NCBI GenBank assembly: GCA_936943465.1 | Contig: CAKZJN010000069.1 | Coordinates: forward strand, 1-7,477 | Length of the DNA stretch: 7,477 nucleotides | Reading direction: 5' to 3' | Origin: an uncultured Rhodoferax sp. | Lineage (GTDB): Bacteria > Pseudomonadota > Gammaproteobacteria > Burkholderiales > Burkholderiaceae_C | Shown: piece by piece, positions 1 to 5,636 of the stretch | Layout of the letters: every line of letters begins with the position of its first letter | Numbering within the stretch: the first letter of the stretch is position 1 | Notes under the pieces: generated by a model | Seen by the model: only the letters and a program-made list of their open reading frames with translations | Database searches by the model: none | What the model was told of the DNA's origin: nothing | Made by a program: the position numbers and the translations under genes

Positions 1-843
1 ATGGGCGAGCGCCCGACGCCGGACGCCACCTTCAAGCGCTGGCTAGGCGAAGTGGGCGGACAAAAACCCACCGTGTTCTACGGCGCGCCTACCGGCTTTG
101 CTGGCATGTTGGCCCACCCCAACCTGCCAACGCGCGGCGATGTGAATTTGCGTCTGGTGTCCTCTGCCGGCGAGGCCCTTCCGGCCGAACTGGGGCAGAA
201 GTTCAAGGCGCACTTTGGCGTGGATATCGTGGACGGCATTGGCTCCACCGAAATGCTGCACATCTTCTTGAGCAACACCCCCGAGCGCGTGCGCTACGGC
301 ACCACCGGCTGGCCGGTGCCGGGTTACGACATTGAGCTGCGTGGCGACGATGGCAGCGCGGTGGCCGATGGTGAACCGGGCGACCTGTATATCCACGGCC
401 CCTCGGCGGCCATGATGTACTGGGGCAACCGCGCCAAGACGCGCGAAACCTTCCAGGGCGGCTGGACCAAGAGCGGCGACAAATACGTGCGCAACGAGGA
501 CGGCAGCTACACCTACGGCGGCCGCAGCGACGACATGCTCAAAGTCAGCGGCATCTACGTGTCGCCCTTTGAAGTCGAAGCCACGCTGGTGCAGCACAAC
601 GCCGTGCTGGAAGCCGCCGTGATCGGCGTGCCCGACGGCGAAGGCCTGACCAAGACCAAGGCCTTTGTGGTGCTCAAGGACGGCGCTGTGGCGACTGCTG
701 ACGAGCTCAAGGCCTTTGTAAAGGACAAGCTCGCACCCTACAAATACCCGCGCCAGATCGAGTTTGTGCGTGACCTGCCCAAAACGGCCACCGGCAAGAT
801 TCAGCGCTTCAAGCTGCGCGACCAGGAGACCTCCGGCACATGA
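1..843 (+). CDS. bclA: Benzoate-CoA ligase family protein, C-terminal part (5' end outside window)
   Basis: This is an AMP-forming acyl-CoA synthetase that would convert benzoate, ATP and CoA into benzoyl-CoA in the cytoplasm. The 280 visible residues are the C-terminal half of a protein that normally has about 520 residues. The Ser/Gly/Thr-rich ATP loop (A3) of the family is absent, so the ATG at position 1 is almost certainly an internal Met. Visible motifs by fragment residue are: A4-like YGAPTGF at 27-33, A5 GIGSTEMLHIF at 79-89, A6-like GEPGDLYIHGP at 124-134, A7 TKSGDKY at 156-162 with ATP-ribose Asp160, A8 hinge GRSDDMLKVSG at 174-184, and A10 PKTATGKIQR at 260-269 with catalytic Lys266. 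STEMLHIFLSN and KVSGIYVSPFEVE closely match remembered benzoate-CoA ligases (BadA/BclA) rather than general fatty acyl ligases. The stop overlaps the next start (ATGA). A 4-hydroxybenzoate or 2-aminobenzoate ligase remains possible, because part of the acyl pocket lies upstream. Confidence 0.87.
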   Translation: MGERPTPDATFKRWLGEVGGQKPTVFYGAPTGFAGMLAHPNLPTRGDVNLRLVSSAGEALPAELGQKFKAHFGVDIVDGIGSTEMLHIFLSNTPERVRYGTTGWPVPGYDIELRGDDGSAVADGEPGDLYIHGPSAAMMYWGNRAKTRETFQGGWTKSGDKYVRNEDGSYTYGGRSDDMLKVSGIYVSPFEVEATLVQHNAVLEAAVIGVPDGEGLTKTKAFVVLKDGAVATADELKAFVKDKLAPYKYPRQIEFVRDLPKTATGKIQRFKLRDQETSGT

Positions 844-1685
844 GCGCGGTGATGGCAAGCCCTGCCGCCGCGCCACAGACCAGCTCAACCATCCCTCAAA
901 TGGTGGAGCTGAACTGGGGCGGGCGCCGTGTGCGCATCGAGCACCAATGGCTGCGTGCGGAGGACGCCAGCGCGCCGCTGATGGTGTTTCTGCACGAAGG
1001 TTTGGGTTCGCTTTCCATGTGGCGGGACTTTCCGGCTGCCCTGTGCGAGGCCTTGGGTTGCCGCGGGCTGGTGTATTCGCGCCCCGGCTACGGGCAATCC
1101 ACCCCGCGCGACCAGGACGAACACTGGGCGCCGGACTTTATGCACCGGCAGGCCCGCGAGGTATTGCCCGCGCTGCTGGACGCATTGGGGGTGGATACCG
1201 TCAAAGACCGGCTCTGGCTGTTTGGCCACAGCGACGGCGGCTCGATTGCCTTGCTTTACGCCGCCAGTTTTCCCTCCCGGATTAGCGGTGTCATCGCCAT
1301 GGCGCCGCACATTCTGGTGGAAGACGTGTCGGTTGCCAGCATCGCCCAGACCCGCATCCAGTACCTGCAAACCGACCTGCGCCAGAAGCTGGCGCGCCAC
1401 CACGCCGACCCCGATTCGGCCTTTTGGGGCTGGAACGACATCTGGCTGCATCCGGACTTTCGTTCCTGGCATATCGACGCCGAATTGGCTTCCATCACCT
1501 GCCCGCTGCTGGCGGTACAGGGGGTAAACGATGAGTACGGAACGCTGGAACAGGTGCGCGGAATTGCCCGAGTCGCGCCACAATGCCAAGTCGTGGAATT
1601 GGCCGGCTGCGGACACTCGCCGCACCGCGACCAGAGAGACCGCCTGATCGAAGCGGCCCGCCATTTTTTTCAACAACAACGTTAG
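840..1685 (+). CDS. Alpha/beta fold hydrolase of unknown substrate in an aromatic-acid operon
   Basis: This 281-residue protein has the layout of a single-domain alpha/beta hydrolase, with no signal peptide and no transmembrane segment, so it is probably cytoplasmic. The nucleophile elbow is GHSDGG at 129-134 (Ser131). Likely triad partners are Asp231 in GVNDEYG and His259 in CGHSPH. The oxyanion-loop region reads LHEGLGS at 51-57. A Trp-rich cap with FWGWNDIW lies near 195-202. The ATG at 840 overlaps the ligase stop as ATGA, and AGGAG at 824-828 sits 11 bases upstream, which supports this start. Met5 (852) is an in-frame alternative. The first 20 residues are Ala/Ser/Pro-rich and probably disordered. 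Similar hydrolases occur in aerobic benzoyl-CoA (box) clusters, where a lactone-hydrolase role has been suggested; I cannot assign that here. Alternatives are an esterase releasing aromatic acids or a CoA thioesterase. Family confidence is high and function confidence is low. Confidence 0.9.
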   Translation: MSAVMASPAAAPQTSSTIPQMVELNWGGRRVRIEHQWLRAEDASAPLMVFLHEGLGSLSMWRDFPAALCEALGCRGLVYSRPGYGQSTPRDQDEHWAPDFMHRQAREVLPALLDALGVDTVKDRLWLFGHSDGGSIALLYAASFPSRISGVIAMAPHILVEDVSVASIAQTRIQYLQTDLRQKLARHHADPDSAFWGWNDIWLHPDFRSWHIDAELASITCPLLAVQGVNDEYGTLEQVRGIARVAPQCQVVELAGCGHSPHRDQRDRLIEAARHFFQQQR

Positions 1686-1688
1686 GAG
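1684..1688 (+). promoter_or_regulatory. Shine-Dalgarno of the solute-binding protein gene, overlapping the hydrolase stop
   Basis: AGGAG shares its first two bases with the hydrolase TAG stop (1683-1685) and lies 7 bases before the ATG at 1696. It is the strongest ribosome site seen in the operon. It fits termination-reinitiation coupling and high expression of a binding protein, and it fixes the ATG at 1696. Confidence 0.75.
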
Positions 1689-1695
1689 ACAGACC

Positions 1696-1773
1696 ATGAA
1701 AACAACCCGTACCCTTTTCCGCACCACCCTGGTTGCTGCCGCAGCCGCTGTTCTTTCCACCGCTGCCTTCGCG
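1696..1773 (+). other. Sec signal peptide of the solute-binding protein
   Basis: The first 26 codons encode an n-region with Lys2, Arg5 and Arg9, a hydrophobic core at about 10-20, and an AFA motif at 24-26 that fits signal peptidase I cleavage before Gln27. No Cys follows, which rules against a lipoprotein signal. Confidence 0.85.
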
Positions 1774-2871
1774 CAGGCTGGCGCCAAGCTCAAGGTCGGC
1801 CTGATGCTGCCCTACACCGGCACCTTTGCCGCATTGGGCAACGCGATTGAAAACGGCTTCAAGCTGTATGTGACCGAGCAAGGCGGCAAGATTGCCGGCC
1901 GCGAAGTGGAATTTGTGAAGGTGGACGATGAGTCCGATCCCTCCAAAGCCACCGACAACGTGAACAAACTGGTCAAGCGCGACAACGTCGATGTGCTGAT
2001 TGGCACGGTGCACTCCGGTGTGGCCATGGCCATGGCCAAGGTGGCCAAGGAAAGCGGCACGCTCCTGATCGTGCCGAATGCCGGTGCCGATGCCGTGACC
2101 GGCCCCATGTGCGCACCTAACATCTTCCGCAGCTCTTTCTCCAACTGGCAACCCGGCTACGCCATGGGCGAAGTGATGGCCAAGAAGGGCATCAAGAAGG
2201 TTGCCACCATTACCTGGAAGTACGCCGCCGGTGACGAGTCGGTCAAGGGCTTCAAGGAAGCCTTCGAGAAGGGTGGCGGCACCGTCGTGAAAGAGCTGAA
2301 TCTGCCCTTCCCCAATGTGGAATTCCAGGCGCTGCTGACCGATATTGCAGCCACCAAGCCTGACGCCGTGTTCACCTTCTTTGCCGGTGGTGGCGCCGTG
2401 AAGTTTGTGAAGGACTATGCCGCAGCCGGCCTGAAGAAAACCATTCCGCTGTATGGCTCGGGCTTCCTGACCGACGGCACGCTGGATGCGCAGGGTGCCG
2501 ATGCCGAAGGCCTGTTCACCGCGCTGCACTATGCCGACAGCATGGAAATCGCCAAGGACAAAACCTTCCGCCTGGCCTATGCCAAGACTTACAAGCTGCA
2601 GCCCGACGTGTACGCGGTGCAGGGCTATGACGCGGCGCAGATTCTGGGCATCGGCTTGAAGGCCGTGAACGGCGACACCTCCAAGAAGGCGGAGTTTGCC
2701 AAGGCCGTGGAGGCCGCCAAGATCGACAGCCCGCGTGGCACCTTCTCGCTGTCCAAGGCACACAACCCGGTGCAGGACATCTACCTGCGCCAGGTGGTGG
2801 GCAAGGAAAACAAGCTGGTTGGCGTGGCCTCCAAGGCACTCGCCGACCCGGCTCGTGGTTGCAAGATGTAG
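1696..2871 (+). CDS. Periplasmic solute-binding protein of a HAAT-type ABC importer, probably for an aromatic acid
   Basis: This 391-residue type I periplasmic binding protein (Peripla_BP_6, LivJ/LivK-like) delivers ligand to the permeases encoded downstream. Residues 1-26 form a Sec signal peptide: basic MKTTRTLFR, an Ala/Val/Leu core, then AFA before cleavage. There is no lipobox Cys, so the protein should be soluble. The mature domain opens with KLKVGLMLPYTGTFAALG (31-48), followed by the family signature DDESDPSKA (77-85) and the ligand-cleft region LIGTVHSGVAMAM (101-113). Cys139 and Cys389 are the only cysteines in the mature chain and may form a disulfide; the C-terminus ends in RGCKM. 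Length is normal for the family. The position directly after an aromatic CoA ligase and hydrolase argues for benzoate or a related aromatic acid rather than leucine, but this rests on context. The sequence resembles binding proteins I recall near (nitro)benzoate catabolism genes. An amino acid or aliphatic acid ligand is not excluded. Confidence 0.93.
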   Translation: MKTTRTLFRTTLVAAAAAVLSTAAFAQAGAKLKVGLMLPYTGTFAALGNAIENGFKLYVTEQGGKIAGREVEFVKVDDESDPSKATDNVNKLVKRDNVDVLIGTVHSGVAMAMAKVAKESGTLLIVPNAGADAVTGPMCAPNIFRSSFSNWQPGYAMGEVMAKKGIKKVATITWKYAAGDESVKGFKEAFEKGGGTVVKELNLPFPNVEFQALLTDIAATKPDAVFTFFAGGGAVKFVKDYAAAGLKKTIPLYGSGFLTDGTLDAQGADAEGLFTALHYADSMEIAKDKTFRLAYAKTYKLQPDVYAVQGYDAAQILGIGLKAVNGDTSKKAEFAKAVEAAKIDSPRGTFSLSKAHNPVQDIYLRQVVGKENKLVGVASKALADPARGCKM

Positions 2872-2872
2872 G

Positions 2873-2990
2873 CACACCCCCCGGCTACGCGCACTGCGTG
2901 TCGCTTCGCTTTCCCCCTTGCAGGGGGCAATGCCAGTGGACCGGCTAAGCCGGTTCCACGGCATTTCTGGCGGTGGGTGCACTGCGCGCC
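2873..2990. repeat. Intergenic repeat-like element with two tandem hairpins, between binding protein and permease genes
   Basis: The gap at 2872-3026 is the only long non-coding stretch in the operon. It contains two adjacent inverted repeats. The first is CCCCC (2913-2917), a TTGCA loop, and GGGGG (2923-2927). The second spans 2931-2963: TGCC, a bulged A, GTGGACCGGC, a TAA loop, GCCGG, a bulged T, then TCCAC and GGCA. A smaller inverted repeat, ACGC/GCGT, lies at 2887-2899. Two similar blocks containing GCACTGCG lie near the two ends, at 2891-2898 and 2979-2986. The overall wording (GTGTCGCTTCGC, then CCCCCT, AGGGGGCAA, GGACCGGC, GCCGGTTCC) resembles a dispersed intergenic element I recall from Comamonadaceae genomes, so it is probably multi-copy; only this copy is visible here. 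It may act as a partial terminator or as a 3'-end stabiliser of the binding-protein mRNA. That role is inferred. Confidence 0.6.
2931..2963. other. Imperfect stem-loop in the intergenic element
   Basis: The arms TGCC-A-GTGGACCGGC and GCCGG-T-TCCACGGCA pair over 14 base pairs with one bulged base on each arm and a TAA triloop. There is no T-run directly after it (TTTCTGG follows), so it is not a classical strong intrinsic terminator. It could stall or protect transcripts in either direction. Confidence 0.7.
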
Positions 2991-3026
2991 GGTTCAGTTA
3001 CTTTTCGTTTCCTTGATTGATTGACC

Positions 3027-3908
3027 ATGGATCTCGCAACCTTTCTTATCCAGTGTCTGAACGCGCTGCAGTACGGCTTGCTGCTGTTTCTGGTGGCGTC
3101 GGGGTTGACGCTGATTTTCGGGATCATGGGGGTGATCAACCTGGCGCATGGCAGCTTCTACATGATGGGGGCGTACATGGCGTATGCGCTGGCTCCCATC
3201 GTGGCGAGCACCTTTGGCGGGGGCTTTTTTGCCACGCTGCTGGTCGGCGTGGTGCTGGCGGTGATTCTGGGTTATGTGCTGGAGTGGGCGTTCTTCAGCT
3301 TTTTGTATACCCGTGAGCACCTGCAGCAGGTGCTCATGACTTACGGGCTGATTCTGGTGTTTGAAGAACTGCGCAGCCTGCTGGTGGGCGACGATGTCCA
3401 CGGCGTCGAGGTGCCTGCCTTTCTGGCCGGCACGCTCCCACTGGGCGAGATGATGACCTACCCGGTGTACCGGCTGTTTATCTCGGGCGTTTGCGTGGCG
3501 CTGGCGCTGGGCATGTATGTCGTGTTCACCCGCACCCGTCTGGGCATGATGATTCGTGCCGGCAGCGCCAACCGCGAGATGGTGCAGTCGCTGGGCGTGG
3601 ACATCAAGTTTTTGTACCGCGTGGTGTTTGCCGCCGGTATGGCGATTGCCGTGCTGGCCGGCATGGTGGCTGCACCCGTGTCGTCGGTCTATCCGGGCAT
3701 GGGCGACACGGTGCTGATCATCTGTTTTGTGGTGGTGGTGATCGGCGGCATCGGCTCGATTCGCGGTGCGCTGCTGGCCGCCCTCTTGATCGGCGTGGTG
3801 GACACCTTTGGCAAGGTGCTGCTGCCGCAAGCGGCCGGCGTGCTGGTCTACGTGATGATGGCTTTGATACTTTTGTGGAAGCCCGACGGCTTGTTCAAGG
3901 CGGCATGA
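3027..3908 (+). CDS. LivH-type permease of the aromatic-acid ABC importer
   Basis: This inner-membrane permease (BPD_transp_2 family) has 293 residues, a normal LivH length, and eight or so hydrophobic segments between about 12 and 286. Family marks are the N-terminal block SGLTLIFGIMGVINLAHGSF (25-44), the REHLQQVLMTYG block (96-107), the cytoplasmic coupling loop IRAGSANREMVQSLGVD (176-192) that should contact the ATPases, and the C-terminal GGIGSIRGALLAALLIG (240-256) ending in WKPDGLF. I start it at ATG 3027. An in-frame TTG at 3021 would add only two residues. No convincing Shine-Dalgarno precedes either start: the leader is T-rich and contains GATTGATTGA. Expression may therefore be lower than that of the binding protein, or initiation may be unusual. 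The stop is one base before the next ATG. The pairing with the LivM-type permease is clear; substrate is inferred from the operon. Confidence 0.93.
   Translation: MDLATFLIQCLNALQYGLLLFLVASGLTLIFGIMGVINLAHGSFYMMGAYMAYALAPIVASTFGGGFFATLLVGVVLAVILGYVLEWAFFSFLYTREHLQQVLMTYGLILVFEELRSLLVGDDVHGVEVPAFLAGTLPLGEMMTYPVYRLFISGVCVALALGMYVVFTRTRLGMMIRAGSANREMVQSLGVDIKFLYRVVFAAGMAIAVLAGMVAAPVSSVYPGMGDTVLIICFVVVVIGGIGSIRGALLAALLIGVVDTFGKVLLPQAAGVLVYVMMALILLWKPDGLFKAA
3314..3336. repeat. 11-bp inverted repeat within the LivH-type permease gene
   Basis: TGAGCACCTGC (3314-3324) is the exact reverse complement of GCAGGTGCTCA (3326-3336), with one A between them. As RNA it would fold as a 10-bp stem with a CAG triloop. 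The coding frame reads through the conserved REHLQQVLM region (residues 96-104), so codon choice may explain it. A protein-binding site or an mRNA structure is possible but unproven. Confidence 0.7.
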
Positions 3909-3909
3909 C

Positions 3910-4890
3910 ATGACGCATTCACGCACCCTCTTTGTCGCAGCCTGCTTCGGGCTGCTGGCCTTGTTCCCGCTGGTGGCGGGTAACTACGGCATCGACTTTG
4001 TCACCAAGATCATGGTCTATGCCATCTTTGCCCTGAGCCTGGAGTTGCTGGTCGGCGCGACCGGGCTGGTGTGCTTCGGGCAGGCGGCGTTTTTTGGCAT
4101 CGGGGCCTACGCCACGGTGCTGTTGTCGCCGCAAAGCGATGCCCCGTCGATTGCCTGGCTGCTGCCGGCCTGCGTGGTGGCTGCTGCGGCCTATGCGCTG
4201 GTGGTGGGCTCGCTCTCGCTACGTACCAAGGGCGTGTACTTCATCATGGTGACGCTGGCGTTTGCGCAGATGGCCTATTACGTGGTGCACGATACGCCCC
4301 TGGGCGGCGGCACCGATGGCATTTACCTGATGATGAAGCCGGTGCTGGGCACCGCGCTCGACCTCGACAAGGCGGGAGCGCTCTACGGCTTTACGCTGGC
4401 CTGCCTGCTGCTGGTTTTTGGCGGGCTGGCGGTGCTGAACCGTTCGCGCTTTGGCCGCGCGCTGGCAGGCATCCGGGTCAATGAGCAGCGCATGCGCGCC
4501 ACCGGTTTTTCGACCTACCCGTACAAGCTGGCGGCCTTCACCATTTCGGGTGGCATCGCCGGGCTGGCGGGCTTTTTGTTCGCGGTGAAGGACGGTTTTG
4601 TGAACCCCGAGATGATGAGCTGGCACCTCTCGGGTGCGGTGCTGATCATGATCATTCTGGGCGGCATCGGCCACTTGCGCGGCGCGCTGATTGGCGCGTT
4701 TGCATTTGCCCTGCTGCAGGAATTGTTCAAGTCCGAGGCCATCTTTGGCACTTTTGCCAAGCACTGGCATCTGGGGCTGGGCCTGGCCATTATTGCCAGC
4801 GTGGTGTTTCTGCCGGATGGCCTGGTGGGCCTGCCGGGGCAGATCAAGGCGCGGCTGATGGGCGGCAAGAACCGGGGGGTGACCGAGTGA
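3910..4890 (+). CDS. LivM-type permease of the aromatic-acid ABC importer
   Basis: This is the second inner-membrane permease of the importer, with 326 residues, typical for LivM. After a first hydrophobic segment at about 8-24 comes the family block ALSLELLVGATGLVCFGQAA (41-60), then FFGIGAYATVLL (61-72), the SLSLRTKGVYFIMVTLAFAQ block (101-120), and GGGTDGIYL (132-140). The coupling loop is around GRALAGIRVNEQRMRATG (182-199). The C-terminal membrane region contains ILGGIGHLRGALIGAF (249-264) and VVFLPDGLVGL (298-308). The ATG at 3910 lies one base after the LivH-type stop, with AAGG at 3897-3900 as a modest ribosome site. The TGA stop shares bases with the GTG start of the ATPase gene, so the two are probably translationally coupled. 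It should form a heterodimer with the LivH-type subunit. I see nothing truncated or unusual. Confidence 0.94.
   Translation: MTHSRTLFVAACFGLLALFPLVAGNYGIDFVTKIMVYAIFALSLELLVGATGLVCFGQAAFFGIGAYATVLLSPQSDAPSIAWLLPACVVAAAAYALVVGSLSLRTKGVYFIMVTLAFAQMAYYVVHDTPLGGGTDGIYLMMKPVLGTALDLDKAGALYGFTLACLLLVFGGLAVLNRSRFGRALAGIRVNEQRMRATGFSTYPYKLAAFTISGGIAGLAGFLFAVKDGFVNPEMMSWHLSGAVLIMIILGGIGHLRGALIGAFAFALLQELFKSEAIFGTFAKHWHLGLGLAIIASVVFLPDGLVGLPGQIKARLMGGKNRGVTE
4874..4882 (+). promoter_or_regulatory. Shine-Dalgarno-like GGGGGGTGA supporting the GTG start at 4887
   Basis: A run of six G followed by TGA lies inside the 3' end of the LivM-type gene and ends 4 bases before the GTG at 4887. GGTGA is a common Shine-Dalgarno variant. 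With the GTGA stop-start overlap, it supports the non-ATG start of the LivG-type ATPase. Confidence 0.55.
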
Positions 4891-5636
4891 ACGGCGAAAT
4901 CTTATTGCGCGGCAAAAACATCACCCGCCGCTGGGGCGGCCTGGTGGCGCTCAACCAGGTGAATGTGGAACTCGCACGCGGCCAGGTGCATGCCGTCATC
5001 GGCACCAACGGCGCGGGCAAGTCCACCCTGATCAACATCCTGTCCGGCGAGTTTCCGCCCTCCGAGGGTTCGGTCGAATTGCTCGGCCACGACGTGACGC
5101 AGTGGCAGCAACCCAAGCGCGCCCGCGCCGGTCTGGGCCGCAGCTACCAGCGCAACACCATCTATCCGACGTTTACTGTGTTTGAGAACTGCCGCCTTGC
5201 GGCACAGGCCACGCACCAACGGCCCTGGCAGTGGTGGCAAAGTGCTGCGGCCTGCAAGGTCAGCACCACGATTGCCGCCGATGTGGTGGCGCGCAGCGGC
5301 CTGACCGATTTGCAGAACCTGCAGGCCGGGCTGCTCTCGCACGGCCAGAAGCGCCAGTTGGAAATCGCCATGTGCCTGGCCACTAAGCCGCAGGTGCTGT
5401 TGCTGGATGAGCCGCTGGCCGGCATGGGTGCCGAAGAAACCGACCGCATGCTGATGCTGCTCGACGCCCTCAAGGCCGAGCACGCCATCCTGCTGGTGGA
5501 GCACGACATGGACGCCGTGTTCCGCATTGCCGACCGGATTACGGTGATGGTCAACGGCAGCGTGATTGCCACCGACGCACCCGATGCCATCAAGACCAAC
5601 CGGCAGGTGCAAATTGCCTACCTCGGGGAACATTGA
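4887..5636 (+). CDS. LivG-type ATP-binding subunit of the aromatic-acid ABC importer
   Basis: This 249-residue cytoplasmic ATPase powers the LivH/LivM-type permease pair. Motifs in order are: Walker A GTNGAGKST (39-47, with Thr where Pro is more usual), Q-loop Gln88 in GRSYQRNTIYP, ABC signature LSHGQKRQLEIA (150-161, with His-Gly in place of the classical Gly-Gly), Walker B VLLLDEP (170-176) with Asp174 and catalytic Glu175, D-loop AGMGAEE (178-184), and H-loop His206 in VEHDMDAVF. LSHGQ and LSYGQ signatures are normal in LivG and UrtD-like subunits, so this variation is not a defect. The start is a GTG overlapping the LivM-type stop. The C-terminus ends in VQIAYLGEH, as in LivG. The following gene begins directly after the stop with no gap. 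Which substrate is moved is inferred from context only. Confidence 0.94.
   Translation: MNGEILLRGKNITRRWGGLVALNQVNVELARGQVHAVIGTNGAGKSTLINILSGEFPPSEGSVELLGHDVTQWQQPKRARAGLGRSYQRNTIYPTFTVFENCRLAAQATHQRPWQWWQSAAACKVSTTIAADVVARSGLTDLQNLQAGLLSHGQKRQLEIAMCLATKPQVLLLDEPLAGMGAEETDRMLMLLDALKAEHAILLVEHDMDAVFRIADRITVMVNGSVIATDAPDAIKTNRQVQIAYLGEH

Noticed and set aside
1..3. ATG at the first base as a true start for the ligase
   Set aside because: The family is nearly twice as long and its ATP-loop motif is missing, so the gene begins upstream of the window.
43..888. 281-codon - strand frame opposite the ligase
   Set aside because: It is a low-information, Ala/Val/His/Gly-rich translation that mirrors the ligase codon pattern; no motif or ribosome site supports it.
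1664..1670. Run of seven T near the hydrolase 3' end as a terminator or slippage site
   Set aside because: No GC hairpin directly precedes it, it encodes His-Phe-Phe in frame, and only a few codons remain, so neither function is supported.
2022..2050. Short GGCCAT-type repeat in the binding-protein gene
   Set aside because: It encodes VAMAMAKVAK, a normal helix in this family; this is amino acid repetition, not a DNA element.
1495..2982. 495-codon open frame on the - strand across the binding-protein gene, its downstream gap and the hydrolase end
   Set aside because: It is antisense to two well-supported genes, its product is Gly/His/Val/Leu-rich with no recognisable domain, and such frames are common opposite GC-rich genes.
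2991..3020. Possible internal promoter in the T-rich stretch before the permease gene
   Set aside because: I could not find a -35 and -10 pair with reasonable spacing and match, so it is not listed as a feature.
3021..3026. TTG at 3021 as start of the LivH-type permease
   Set aside because: It adds only two residues before an ATG at 3027 and has no better ribosome site; the ATG is the simpler choice.
2994..3926. 310-codon - strand frame opposite the LivH-type gene
   Set aside because: The translation is extremely His/Gln-rich, which is typical of the complement of a membrane-protein gene rich in Val, Leu and Met codons.
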